A stretch of 30,220 bases of DNA from NCBI GenBank assembly GCA_036897625.1, contig JAYMTA010000376.1, positions 1 through 30,220 on the forward strand. Reading direction: 5' to 3'. The stretch is from Pelargonium cotyledonis (taxonomy: Eukaryota; Streptophyta; Magnoliopsida; Geraniales; Geraniaceae). The notes beneath the pieces were generated by a model. That model was not told the DNA's origin. It searched no databases and saw only the letters and a program-made list of their open reading frames with translations. The stretch's first letter is position 1. Each line of letters opens with the position of its first letter. The translations under genes were made by a program, and so were the position numbers. Positions 1 through 12,795 of the stretch are shown piece after piece.

Positions 1-3000
1 GTGCTCCGGCGATGGAGCGGAGCTAGTGACATGAGCATTGACGTCAGCGGCGAGAAGAAGGATTGTTCTGAGAGCCCTCTGTGCACACCCTCCCCTGTTT
101 CCCCTGTTTCCTCTGTTTCTCTCGGTAAAAATAATGCCTTTTCTGGTAAGTTGGGGGTTAAGAACCAGAAGGGATTGAATGATACAGAGAAGAACCAGAA
201 TCTGGCTTTGAATCACAAGGAACAAGGAGATGAGACGGGACAGAAACAAGGAGGGTCTCAAATTCAAGATGAAGGGAATGTTGTTGTGGAATCTCGGGAG
301 AAGCTGAAGGTTTTGTCGTCTGGTGATGAAGAGAGGAGTGGTGGGATTTCTGGGGCAAAGTTGAAGGGGATTCCGGATCGGGATGATGTTTCTCGAACAA
401 AGATTGGAACTTTTGGGGGTAAGGTAGGAGATGTTGCATTAGATGATGTGTTTGTAAACCGAGCTGAAGATGTTCAACAGAAAGATCAGAGGGTGAGTCA
501 ACCACAGGTTAGGCGTTCTCGGAGTCATTTCCGGTCCCTTTCAGGTCAGTTGGATGGTGGGTTTGGGATAAAATTTAGGGAATTTCGGGATAAAGATACT
601 GAAGGTGATCAGTTGCCTCCACAGCCGCAGTGGAACAAAGATTTTGGGTCATCTGGAAAGCAGGCAGCGAAAGAAGAAGATTCCGGAGTTCAGAGAATGA
701 AGTTCCAGAAGCCTATTCCTGCTGGTTCGGAACAGATTAAGAAGTCACAGGGTGGAAGGGAAGAGAGCGGTTCTTTTTCCAAAAGCAGCAAACCTGTTTC
801 TCATGGAACAAAGGTTATAGAAAATGAAGATAGCTTTGGTACACCATTAGAGCAGGTTCAAAGAGTACGGCAGTCCAAGGGAAACCAAGAGCTGAACGAT
901 GAGCTCAAAATGAAGGCAAATGAGCTTGAAAAGCTATTTGCGGAGCACAAACTTCGGGTTCCAGGGGATCAGTCCAGTTCTGCAAGAAGAGAGAAACCTG
1001 CTGACTCGTACATGGAACAGCCAGTTAGTTCTTCTCAGTACAGAAACCTAGCAGCGCCCGACATGTCTCCGGTACAATTGCCCGAGAGAAATACAGTAGT
1101 AGAACCATCGAAGAGTTCGAGTAATATGAACTTCAATACTCCAATGAAAATTGTAGATAACCAGGGCTATGGTAAAATTATGATGTCTAATTCCTCTGAC
1201 CCTGCTTTTGGATACGATTCTAGAGGAAAATTTTACGAAACATATATGCAGAAAAGAAATGCGAAACTGAGTGAAGAATGGGGTTCTAATAGGGCAGAAA
1301 AGGAAGCTAAGATGAAGGCCATGCGAGATAACCTTGAGCAGAGTAGAGCTGAGTTGAAGGCCAAGTTTTCAGATGGAGATAATTCAGTATCTAGTGCTCG
1401 TAGACGAGCCGAGAAACTCAGATCATTCAATGCTCGGTCAAGTTGGAAGAGGGAGCAGGTATTACATGTTCTGTTTATGTATTTTTCTTTAATAACAAGT
1501 GCTAAAACTGATTTCATAAAAAAATGATTTGATATGAAATCTCAGAGCTGTATACTGGTTCCTGATTTCTGATTCATACTAACCTTGAAAGGTTTTACCT
1601 TCGGCTGCAGCTGATAGATTCCATGCGAAGCGAAGAGGATGAAGATCTATCTGAATTTGTGGATCAGAAATCTTTTGGACAAGTTAAATTATTCAATGAA
1701 ACATATCTTGGTGATAGCGGTTCTAGAAGCTCCCAGTCTAAGAAGAGTTTGCCTACTAGAAACATGCCTTCATCCACTCCTCGGGCAACAGCAGCTCCGG
1801 TTCCAAGATCATCGGTCAAATCTTCCAACCTCGGATCTGGAAGACGAAAGGCGCAGTCAGAGAATCCACTTGCTCAGTCTGTTCCAAACTTCTCTGATTT
1901 TAGGAAAGAAAACACAAAGCCTTCTTCTGGCGTCAGTAAAATGACAACCCGCTCTCAGGTGAGAAATTACTCTCGCAGCAAGAGTGCCAGTGAAGAGATA
2001 CCTCTTGGCAAGGACGAGAAGATTCGGCGGCATCAGTCAGGGAGGAAAAACTCTGCAAATCCTGTTGAGTTTAAGGATGCATCTCCTATGAACTCTGGTG
2101 ACTTTGTTTCAAGAACCCTTAAGTTTGGTAAGGAGCAAACCGAGCCAATGTATGACACACATACGAAGCATGTGGACTCAAAGCCTTTTCTCAGAAAAGG
2201 CAATGGCATAGGTCCAGGTGCTGGAGCTAGTGTTGCTAAGTTGAAAGCTTCGATGACATCAGAAATGAGAGATGAAGAATACTCTGATGAAGTACCATTT
2301 CACGCAGAAGATTCTCTAGTCAAAGAGGAAGAAGAGGAAGAGCTTGCAACTCTTGCAGTGGAAGATTGTGATGATATGGATAATGGTAAGCCTAGTGGGG
2401 AATCCAACAAGTCGGGTAATTCTGAGTCTGAAAATGGCGACTCTGTAAGATCCCTTTCTCAAGTTGATCCTGCTTCTGTTGCTGAATTGTCAGCTCCCAT
2501 TCCTTCAACATTCCACCTTGTTGGATCTCTGCAGGGTTCTCCGGGAGAGAGCCCTATAGCTTGGAATTCACACATGCATCACCCTTTTTCTTACCAGCAC
2601 GAGTCCTCAGATATTGATGCTTCTGTTGACTCTCCAATGGGGAGCCCTGCATCTTGGAATTCTCATTCTCTTACCCAAACAGATGCTGATGCGGCTAGAA
2701 TGAGGAAGAAGTGGGGAAGTGCTCAGAAACCCATTCTCGTTTCTCATTCATCCCACACTCAGTCCCGCAAAGATATGACAAAAGGGTTTAAACGGTTATT
2801 GAAGTTTGGAAGGAAAAAAAGTGGAACAGAGAGTTTTGTTGACTGGATCTCTGCTACAACATCTGAAGGAGATGATGATACTGAAGATGGGCGAGATCCT
2901 TCCAGTCGGTCATCAGAGGATTTGAGAAAGTCAAGGATGGGATTCTCACAGGGCCATCCTTTAGATGACGGCTACAATGACAGCGAGTTATTCAATGAAC

Positions 3001-3992
3001 AAGGTAACCGTATGTTTTGATCTGGCACTTATGTTCCTTATTTTAAAATCTTACTTGACAATAGTATGGTTGGAGTCTCATTTGTATTCCGAAAGTGGAA
3101 TTATATATATATTGGGTTCAAGGATCTTATTTTTCTTTTCCACATTAAATGACCCTCCTCATACCCCACAGTGGTGGAAGCCTCGTGCATTGGGACATCT
3201 TTTATCTTTTATGTTTAAGGAAATGCTTTCATGGTTTCACTTTCACCAACAATAAGGTCTCACCCATTCACCTCTAGTAGTGCCACAATTGTTACATCCT
3301 GTCGCAGTTTCCTAATCCATCGGGCACTGTTTTATGCTTAATATTTTTATTTTACTTCTTCGTCTTCTCACTCAAAAATTTATTCACATTATTTTACGTA
3401 TTTGGTTTAATTTTTAATTTTTATCCGATGCTCTGTATTTCATTTTTAATATTTATCACCATCTTTATGCTGGGAGTTAACTAGTAAGTGTAGAGTATAG
3501 AACGTACCTGAATTCTCATTTGAACATGTTGCTTCCCTTGCAGTTCAAGACTTGCGCAGCTCTATCCCAGCACCTCCGGCGAATTTCAAACTGAGGGAGG
3601 ATCATATCTCTGGGAGCTCATTAAAAGGTGATTGCACCTCAACACTTGACTATAACTTGTGTTTTTTATCTTTATTATCAGTGATTTTAAGTATCTACTT
3701 GGCTCGACTCATAGATGTCAATACTTGAATGGTTTAGAAGATCAGTGTATAAATCTATGTCTCTATGAATCAGAAAGAGACGTACCCACGACCACCTCAG
3801 CATTCACATTTGAATGCATTTTACTAGAATATTGTGCGGAGAGAAACTTCTATTTTGTTCAAGAAATCACTTGCTTACTATCATCTTTTTGACATCGTTT
3901 TCGTTACCTGAACGCTAAATTCTACAGCTCCAAGATCATTCTTCTCACTCTCATCGTTCCGAAGCAAGGGAAGTGACTCGAAGCCCAGGTAA
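1..3992 (+). CDS. CIP7: COP1-interacting protein 7 (CIP7)-like protein, last four exons (5' end outside window)
   Basis: CIP7 was described in Arabidopsis as a nuclear partner of the COP1 ubiquitin ligase that promotes light-induced genes. Exons read as 1-1458, 1611-3003, 3544-3627 and 3928-3992. All junctions are GT-AG, the phases agree, and together they give 999 residues plus a TAA stop at 3990. The first exon enters from the window edge already in frame ([16 protein letters not shown]), so the true start lies upstream and the GTG at base 1 is not a start codon. Features seen: a basic, Ser-rich segment [17 protein letters not shown] near residue 172; a charged, probably helical stretch near residues 410-486 ([18 protein letters not shown], then [19 protein letters not shown]); an acidic patch (KEEEEEELA); and the conserved C-terminal block [33 protein letters not shown], ending [12 protein letters not shown]. 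The protein is mostly polar and looks disordered, with no membrane segment. I see no frameshift or stop. The family call rests on recalled similarity to Arabidopsis CIP7; the molecular function of the plant protein is inferred from that. Confidence 0.9.
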
Positions 3993-5675
3993 TTACACAC
4001 CACTTGAGGGAGCTCCAAGAACAGGAGCACGGGATCATATTCAACGATTAGGGTGTAAAGAATGGTATATACAAAGTTACACATGCTTGAGGTAGGCACG
4101 ATTCAACCCCTGTATTTGATCTACAATGGGAATTTGTATATCACGAGAACTTCCCTGTGAGTTAGTTTCTTCTTATAGTTGTGTTGAAATATGTTGTATA
4201 TTCTGTTGAATCAAAAGTCGCCAATTGGTGAATCGGTCATTGTGGTTTGGTTTTGGTAGTTCAGGGCAAATTTTTTTCCTCTCCTTTAATCTGTCTGGCT
4301 TTACGTTTATGTATATTAGAAGCTGAACACTTGCAAGAAACACGACATTTTAAGAAGAGTGATGCATTTATGCGGAGTAATAGCTTTGAAAGGATGTATC
4401 TTTTGTTCGGTTGCTTCTTTTGTAAGCGTTCATTTGAATTTATTTACTCAACTTTCATGAAAGTTATAAATATTCCGTCGGGGAACTTGGACATAGCTCG
4501 GATTTTATTGTGTTTTTCTTGACTTGTACGTCGGAAACCTATGGATTCTTGTTGGTTGTTTCAACAGTTCTTTCATCGAATTTGTTCTTTTTCACCTAGG
4601 ACATGACAAAAGTAGAGATTTGATAGATTAAGTGTCTTGTCGTTGGTTTCAACTCCATGCTTATAAATTCTGACGGTGAGAACTGCGTATTTTGGATCAA
4701 TGTAGAAGATCTTAACGAAAACCGTCTTTTATGACATTTAAAATAGTATTATTGTTGTTCGTAAAAGACAATATATTCTGAAATGAATCATCTTACATGA
4801 TAACGATCTTATGATTCGTTTGAGGAGTCATTATTGATATGATCATAAGATCTCGAGGAAAAAAACACAAAATCGAATAGTTTAACGACGAAAAGGTGCC
4901 AATGCTCCAATGTTTTTTGAAACAGCCGGCTCCTTGTGGCCTTCACTGCTGCCCAGGACTGCCTAGCCTTGCCGGACACAGCTCTCTTAGCTTTCATTTT
5001 CAATGTTGTGCTCAATCTTAGGTTTTGTTTTGGATCTTTGCTCCAATAATATTATATTTTACTAATACGTGGAATAGCATATGTGCGTGTAATGGTCGCG
5101 CACGCTAAAAACAATCACGTGCATGCCCTAGATTAGGCCGCCTGCACGTTATGCTTGCAAAATGTCATATTCACACATATTTGGTGCGCTCTGAGTTTGA
5201 AGAACGCTAGTATATGATATTTTGTGCTGACGTGTCATGTCAGTTTAAGAATTCGAGTGATATGCGACAAAAGCTAATATGTCGCAAATTAACGATGGAT
5301 TTAGGAACCCCAAACATTTACGACATAAACTTTGCCGTTAATTTGAATCTGGGACGGAAACTTTGACGCTATAAAAAGAATCCCAATATAAATTTTCATT
5401 TAGCGACGAGATACATTGCCGCAAAAACCATTGCAGATCTGCAATGGTACTATTGTCGCAAACCAAGAACGACACGGTATAGTGAATAGTGATGGAATGA
5501 CATCGATGCAGATCTATACGAGTTAATACAAACACAAACTTGTTTAATAATTATGTTCAAATATTGGGCAAAATGTGTTATATTCATGTCGATTTTACTT
5601 AAAAACGACGTGTGTCATGTTTTGGGCCAATACGAACATGACCCGATCTCTAAATTAAAACATATCGTGATTTTG
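3993..5675. other. 3' UTR of the CIP7-like gene, then AT-rich intergenic DNA
   Basis: The first few hundred bases after the stop are T-rich, with UTR-like text and TTGTGTTGAAATATGTTG near 4180, which would suit a polyadenylation region. I cannot fix the cleavage site. From about 4500 onward I see no gene. A 68-residue open frame on the minus strand (5015-4809) starts MSTTLKMKAKRAVSGKARQ and resembles nothing I know, so I do not call it. Between 5250 and 5480 short GTCGCAAA / GCGAC motifs recur around a perfect palindrome at 5428-5447, which may be the remains of a transposon. Confidence 0.5.
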
Positions 5676-6756
5676 GGGTTTTTATGAAAAATGGCCCAAA
5701 TGAGATGAAAAAACTTGAAAAATGGCAGAGTTGATTAGCTTAACGCCACTCTAACTGACGTTAAGGCCCCTCCAAAGGTATTTGGGATTTTAGCTGCGGT
5801 TACTTACCGCGGTTACAAACTGCAAAATTATTGATCAAATTATTTTATCCCATTTCACATTTACATATTATTTACTACTTTAAAATTATAACAACACACA
5901 ATTCATGTTACAATTTTCCTTAACAAAATTATTTCATTTCAAAATTACATATATAATTTTTTTATTTATTAATAATTCAATTTTTTTTTACTTTTTTTTA
6001 ATACAACGGAATTGGAGAATCGCTGACCCCAGAGCTCATAAGCTTATGAGGGCTCGTTTAGTTTGCAATTAATCTCATCCATTCTCTAAGGCCAACCATC
6101 GTTTTCGTTCTAAAATATCTAAAGTTCAGTCCTTTTCGTCTTTCAGTTGCAATGGTATTTGAGCTCATCCGGATGTTCGCCACTGTTTTCTTCTTTGGGC
6201 CACTCGGGAGGCTTGTTATGCCTTTGGAACTCATTGCGTGGTCGTCAATTTTTTTAGGCACCACCAGAGTGCAAAGAGCTTGAGTTGGACTTTGTTCTAT
6301 TGTTGATTGGTCAGTTTGACTAGCTAGTGCGAAATGCGCTCGTTTTGAATACAAATTCTTTGCTTCGAATGGAACTATAGTGCGCATCAATTGTTTGAAC
6401 TTTCTTCCATGCTTGCTTGGTGTGTCTTTTGTTGATTTTTTTGTTGTTGTTTGTAATGAGGTCCCTATATTGGCTTTACTTAATTTTCTTTGGATATAGT
6501 TTAATTTAGCTACTCTTTATTTGAACTATCTTTCGCCCTATCAAGATCGTTAATAAAAAATACTGCTTGCTTATAATAAAAAAATCAACTTTTGTATTTA
6601 TATTGTAGTTTTTAACTGGCGTTAAGGCTTTAACGTCAGTTAGAGTGGCGTTAAGCCAATGAACTCTGACAAGAAGGGCCATTTACTTGATTTCTTGAGA
6701 GAGAGGGCCACTTTTCAAGTTTCTTATCTCATTTGGGTCAATTTTCATAAAAACCC
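5676..6756. mobile_element. Non-autonomous Mutator-like element (MULE), 1,081 bp
   Basis: The two ends are inverted copies. The left end starts GGGTTTTTATGAAAA and the right end is its exact reverse complement. Similarity continues for about 100 bases through CCCAAATGAGAT to a shared block (TTAACGCCACTCTAACTGA) at about 5740-5760 and 6630-6655, the right arm carrying an extra stretch of about 30 bases. The element is flanked by an identical 9-bp direct repeat, GTGATTTTG, at 5667-5675 and 6757-6765. Long terminal inverted repeats with a 9-bp target duplication are the hallmark of Mutator-like elements. No transposase is encoded, so it must have been moved in trans. The interior holds an AT-rich part and a more complex part with a 110-residue minus-strand open frame (6390-6058) of unknown origin, possibly a captured gene fragment. 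Confidence 0.85.
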
Positions 6757-7817
6757 GTGATTTTGTCATTAAACATGGATTTATGGACCTACAATTTTAC
6801 CCTTTTATATAAATGTTTATATTTGATAACAAATAAGGTTGATACACGCACCAACTTTATTCGGCTGCTATATTATGAGTTTTGTTACTGGATAATATGC
6901 TTTACAAGAACATGCATGCTTCAAATGTTTTTGTTTTTATAACTATTATTGTTATTTTAAAAGAACTGTCTCGTACTTACGGTGTTACAAACTTGCTGTC
7001 GATAAAAAAACGAGATACTTTGTGTCGGTGTCAAACTCAACACACAATTAGAAAAACGAATAATATTCACATTTCCAATAATATATATGTCAATGATTAA
7101 CTTCCACGTGAGCGAATTACACAACCATATGTAATGTTACACTCGTACCTATGAAGCACCCTTTTACAAATATACCATAACAGCCCAATAAAAAAGGATC
7201 TTAATATAGATAACCGACTTTAAGATTCGAATATCGAATGATACAAAAGAACTAATACGCCACTAGAAAAATTATACACGTCTCAATATACAACACAACG
7301 ATACAAAAAGGACTGGTAATTACTTGACGTAAAAAAGGATCTTAACTTAACTGACCAGTATTAAGATCCGATTACTGAATGATACAAAAGAACCGATTAG
7401 ATTTTATAGAAACTATACACGACTTTTCTATATAGCACATGTTAAAATATCAAAATTGTTGGCTCAAAACATAGAAAATGGATATACATTAAAACTCGAT
7501 AAAGAGAATTCTGCGCTTTTGTGGCTCTCACAACTAAAATCAGTGATATCTTTTATGTACATGTCATGTTGAAGGTTGACAATTTTATGTAAATTATTGA
7601 TATTCAACACGAACATGACACGATAGTTGACTCGAATCTTGAAGCTAACTACGAGGCCAAAAAATAAAATAAAATAAAATTCTGGTGGACAGAGCAAAGT
7701 AAATATAGATTGTTACTATGTAAACAGGTGTACCAGAACAGCTGTACACTGGACTACACCATAGTTTCTATCAATCTCCGCAAAATTCTCATTTAAGCAT
7801 TTCATCAAACACCTTCC
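6757..7817. other. Intergenic DNA upstream of the ABCB gene, with a degenerate ~100-bp duplication
   Basis: No gene is seen. Two imperfect direct copies of about 100 bases begin at AAAAAGGATCTTAA (7191 and 7332) and share GAATGATACAAAAGAAC and a later TATACACG. They lie 141 bases apart. The stretch just before 7818 is the presumed promoter and 5' UTR of the transporter. TAAATATAGA near 7700 could serve as a TATA box, about 110 bases before the start codon, but nothing else supports it. Confidence 0.4.
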
Positions 7818-10800
7818 ATGCAACCAACCTCCATGGCCGACTCGTCCATCGACCTCGACGTCTCCTCCTCCCGGCGCTCTCGCCGGCGCCGACACACCAC
7901 TCCGGTGGCCTCCCGCTCCGTCACACCATCTCCATTTGCTTCCGATCACGACAGGTCATGGCAAAGTGAGGTTTCATGGCAGTTCGATCCAACTGGTTGG
8001 CGAGACAGTCGCAGCCTCGGAGTAGCTCTGAGCCCATGGACGTCGTCGCACGAGCTCACTACTCGTCGGACGGCCAACGATTTTTACCTTTCGCACACAA
8101 TCAGCCAGCCCCGCACCAACCCGAACAGTGACCGGAGCTCTGTTTCAGGACCGAGGCTTGAGCTCCAGAGCTTTGTGGGCAGAGGCAAAAACGACAGGTT
8201 GTTTCAAGGGAAGAGTGGCTTCAATTCAGGTGATTTTAGCAAGTCCCATAACATTGGAGCTCCAAGCTTCGGGGTTATCAAGGAAGATTCTAGTCCTGTT
8301 TTTGGTAATACCCATAAAACCCATCTTGACAGTGATGAGGTTTCTGAAGATGTTGATTTTGATGATGATGATGATGATGATGACATTGATGAAGAGTCAG
8401 CAAAATCAGTTGGGTTGTTGAGCTTATTTAGATACTCAACAAATTGGGACTTTGTTCTTGTGTTTTTGGGTTGTGTTGGAGCTTTGATTAATGGAGGGTC
8501 TCTTCCTTGGTACTCTTACCTTTTTGGCAATTTTGTGAACAACATTGCTCATGATACCAGAGGCAACAACGATGAGCTGATGCAAGATGTGAATAAGGTA
8601 CAAAATTTATATGTCATGAGTTTGTGATTTTGATAATTATATAACATCGATACGTGAGCTACCTTGAACTATATACACATTCGTCTAGCTTTCAGAACTT
8701 AAAATATGAAAATGTGTTTGGTTAATATTTAAAATTACTAATTTTTCATTCTATGAAATATCAAAATGTTTGGAAATTTGGATTGAGTTTTTATGTATTT
8801 GCTAGCCAATCTAAGAATTTTGTACAAGAGCACTTCAAGAACATATGAATAAAAAAAGAAATATATTTTGAATATTAATTAGAGAAAAATGGCATTTTGG
8901 GTATTATTAGGAAAAAAAACAATCGTATGTAAGAGAATATTCTGTTAAACTTAAAATTTGGTTGATATTTTGAAACATTTAGGTGTTATTTGATATGAAA
9001 AAAAGGAGCATAGTTCATGGTAGTTAGATGATGTTTCATCTATATAATTTGTTGTTCACTAGCTAACTGAAATGTTTTTGTATTGTGTTTAGATATGTCT
9101 GTTTATGTCTGCTCTAGCAGTGGTGGTGGTGGTAGGAGCATATTTACGTAAGAGGATCAAAGATCACAACACAAAAGCACCCTTAAAATTCTTGAACATC
9201 TGTGTTTTCTTTTCTATAAGTTTGTATCAATACTTACAAGTGAATTTATCCCTTGATTTCCAGAGATTGCTTGTTGGCGATTGGTTGGAGAACGATCCGC
9301 GCAAAGAATCAGAACACAGTATCTCCAAGCTGTTCTTCGACAGGATATTGCATTTTTTGATACTCAAATCAGCACTGGTGACATCATGCATGGACTTGCT
9401 AGTGATGTTGCACAAATCCAGGAAGTCATGGGGGAGAAGGTTCATATTCCTTTACATTCTCATCACAATATATAGTCTTGGGGAGTTTCTCTATGTGTAA
9501 ATAATGGCTTTGATAATAAGGATTCTTGAACCGTTATATAATTGCAGATGGCACATTTTATTCACCATGTATTTACCTTCATCTGTGGGTATACAGTTGG
9601 GTTTTTGAGGTCATGGAAGGTATCTCTTGTAGTCTTCTCAGTTACCCCATTAACGATTTTCTGTGGCCTCGCTTATAAGGCCATTTATGTTGGTCTAACT
9701 TCAAAAGAAGAGGTATCTAACTATCTATTACTTTGGTAACTTTTGTATTTGTTTAGACTTCGAGTTACGATTTGGTTAAATTCTTTTTGTTTCATGTTCT
9801 TGTTGAAGGTTTCGTATCGAAAAGCAGGTAGTGTGGCAGAACAGGCAATCAGTTCAATCAGAACCGTGTTTTCATTTGTTGCCGAGGATCATTTAGCAGC
9901 AAAATATGGTTGGATGTTGGAAAGATTGATGCCTGTTGGAGCCAGGATTGGGTTTGCCAAGGGTGCAGGAATGGGAGTGATCTATTTGGTTACATATGCC
10001 ACATGGGCATTGGCTTTCTGGTATGGATCTATCTTGGTTGCTAATGGAGAGATCTCTGGAGGTGATGCTATCGCTTGTTTCTTCGGTGTGAACGTTGGAG
10101 GAAGGTAATTAAACTCTTCTTTTATCTATTACAAAATCTTGTTTCTTACCTGTATGAGTAGAGTTAATGTATATTGTCATCAAAATTGACAGAGGCTTGG
10201 CATTATCTCTGTCATATTTTGCTCAATTCGCACAAGGGACTGTGGCTGCAAGTAGAGTGTTTGAAATCATAGACAGAGTTCCAGAAATAGACTCCTATAG
10301 TCCTGAGGGAAGGACACTTCCAAATGTTCGAGGAAGGATTGAGTTCAAAGGTGTTAGTTTTGCATATCCAGCTCGTCCAGATACTCAAATCCTCAACTAT
10401 CTCAACCTTGTTATTCCTTCTTCGAAGACTCTCGCATTGGTTGGTACTAGTGGAGGTGGCAAGTCCACCATTTTTGCTCTCATAGAGAGATTCTATGACC
10501 CCATCAACGGTAAGTTCATCACCGTGGGAACATTACATGGAAGGGATTTAGTACCAGGTTTGTTGAGTTATATATGTTGTTGCAGGAACTGTTTCCTTAG
10601 ATGGTCATGATTTAAGGACACTGCAAATCAAGTGGCTAAGGTGTCAAATAGGTTTGGTTAGCCAGGAGCCAGTTCTGTTTGGCACAACTATACTTGAAAA
10701 TGTGTTGATGGGAAAAGAAAATTCCACCAAGAAAGAGGCTATTGCTGCTTGTACTGCTTCCAATGCCCACAACTTCATCTCTGGCCTTCCACAAGGCTAT

Positions 10801-12795
10801 GAAACTCAGGTGCAATAGCATAACAATTCACACATTTTGTTCACTATTTGTACAAGCTTCTTGACTCACAGCTAAAGTGCATTTTTTGTTTAGGTTGGAG
10901 CTCGTGGAACTCAACTTTCTGGTGGTCAGAAACAGCGAATTGCAATAGCTCGAGCCATGATCAAAAGTCCAAGAATCCTCCTCTTGGATGAGCCCACCAG
11001 CGCCCTGGACGCCGAGTCTGAAGTTGTGGTTCAAAAGGCTATTGACAAGATCTCTGTTGGCCGGACAGCCATTGTCATTGCTCATAGGCTTGCGACAGTG
11101 AGAAATTCTCATGCCATTGTTGTTCTTGATCGTGGCTCTGTTGCTGAGATTGGCGATCACAGGGAGCTTATGGGTGCAAAGGGGGCATACTACAACCTTG
11201 TCAAGCTAGCTTCTGAATCAGTTTCGAAACCACAAGTTGATAGCCTGAGTATCATTTCTAGTGAAAAGGCAGTTTATGACATATCAAAATCGAAAAATGT
11301 ACAAGAAATCTCAAGATCAGTGTACTTGAAGTCCGTCCAATTAGAGGAGGAGCAACAAGCCCCAAAGCTCAAAAACTATAAACTTTCAGAGATATGGAAG
11401 CTACAAAGACCTGAGATATTCATGCTCATAATTGGGTTTCTCCTAGGGATGCATGCTGGTGCAATTCTCTCAATCTTTCCCTTGCTCTTAGGCCAAGCTC
11501 TTCAAATATACTTCGACGATGATACTGACCTGATGAAAAAAAAAGTAGGGGTCTTATGTATAGTACTTGTTGGGCTTGGTTTTGGATGCATTATTGCCAT
11601 GACAGGACAACAAGGTTTCTGCGGGTGGGCTGGGACAAAGCTCACTCTGAGGGTACGAGATCTTTTGTTCCGTTCAATACTAAAGCAAGAACCTGGTTGG
11701 TTTGATTTTGAAGAAAACTCAACAGGACTGCTGGTTTCAAGACTCTCAGTTGATTGTGTCAGTTTCCGATCAGTCCTAGGGGACAGACTCTCAGTCTTGC
11801 TGATGGGGTTGAGTTCAGCTGCTGTTGGACTTGGTATATGTTTCTTTCTTGATTGGAGATTGACCCTTGTGGCTGCTGCGCTTACGCCTTTCACTCTTGG
11901 TGCAAGCTACCTGACCTTGATAATAAACATTGGGCCGAGACTAGACAACGAATCTTATGCCAAAGCTAGCAACATTGCATCTGGCGCAGTAGCAAACATA
12001 AGAACCGTAATTACATTCACCGCTCAGGAGCAATTGGTTAAGTCATTTGATGACGCATTATCAGAACCCATGAAGCAATCAGTGAAGAGGTCACATATTA
12101 TGGGATTCATACTTGGCTTAACTCAAGGTGCAATGTATGGAGCTTACACCTTAACTCTCTGGTACGGCGCGTACCTCTCAAAACAAGGCAAATCACACTT
12201 TGGTGAAGTGTACAAGATCTTTCTAATTCTTGTTCTCAGTTCCTTCTCTGTTGGGCAATTAGCTGGTCTTGCACCAGACACTTCCTCAGCCTCCACAACA
12301 ATTCCTTCTGTTCTTGATATCATCAGAAGAAGGCCATTGATAGGCGGTGACGGTATGGAAAGAGGTAGTAGAAAGATTGATAGGACAAAACTGTTTGATA
12401 TTGAGCTCAAAAGGGTGGCATTTGTGTACCCATCTAGGCCTAATGTGACTGTGCTGAAGGACTTTAGCTTGAAGGTGAAAGGTGGTAGCATGGTGGCTTT
12501 GGTGGGAGGAAGTGGGTCTGGAAAATCAACTGTGATATGGTTGGTGCAGAGGTTTTATGATCCAATTCAGGGGAAGGTGATAATGGGAGGGGTTGATTTG
12601 AGAGAGGTGGATGTGAAATGGCTAAGGAGGCAGACAGCTTTGGTGGGTCAAGAACCAGCTCTTTTTGCAGGGACTATAAGAGAGAATATTGCATTTGGGA
12701 ACCATAATGCTTCTTGGGCTGAAATTGAAGAAGCTGCAAAGGAAGCTTATATTCACAAGTTCATTAGTGGCCTCCCTCAAGGCTATGAAACTAAG
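7818..12795 (+). CDS. ABCB-type (MDR/P-glycoprotein) ABC transporter, lacking its last exon
   Basis: Full-size B-subfamily exporter of the plasma-membrane MDR/PGP class; substrate unknown (family members include auxin transporters). Exons: 7818-8597, 9093-9147, 9264-9439, 9548-9712, 9809-10104, 10193-10509, 10586-10809, 10894-12795. All are GT-AG with matching phases and total 1,305 codons. The start is either ATG 7818 or the better-context ATG 7833. A long Ser/Arg-rich cytosolic N-terminus ends in an Asp run (GAT repeat at 8360-8383), and the first membrane domain starts near residue 205. First ATPase domain: Walker [10 protein letters not shown] (about 575-583), signature LSGGQ (679-683), Walker B ILLLDEP, switch His in IVIAHR (about 735). 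Second membrane domain: about 830-1140. Second ATPase domain: Walker [10 protein letters not shown] (about 1209-1217) and Q-loop VGQEP, ending at GLPQGYETK. The exon encoding the second signature, Walker B and switch His is absent. Past the donor at 12796 the frame reads VCYNLI and stops at 12814. No other damage is seen. Confidence 0.9.
8357..8383 (+). repeat. (GAT)n microsatellite inside ABCB exon 1
   Basis: Eight consecutive GAT or GAC codons encode an uninterrupted Asp run directly before [10 protein letters not shown], just ahead of the first membrane segment. It is in frame, so changes in repeat number would change only the length of the acidic tract. Confidence 0.8.

Noticed and set aside
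158-1517. Minus-strand open frames of 94-115 codons opposite the CIP7-like exon
   Set aside because: They are antisense shadows of a real coding exon, with no domain and no independent support.
4809-5015. 68-codon minus-strand frame starting MSTTLKMKAKRAVSGKARQ
   Set aside because: Basic first half, hydrophobic second half, no family recognised and no splice partner; insufficient for a gene call.
11502-12491. Minus-strand frames of 115-130 codons
   Set aside because: Shadows of the long ABCB exon 8.
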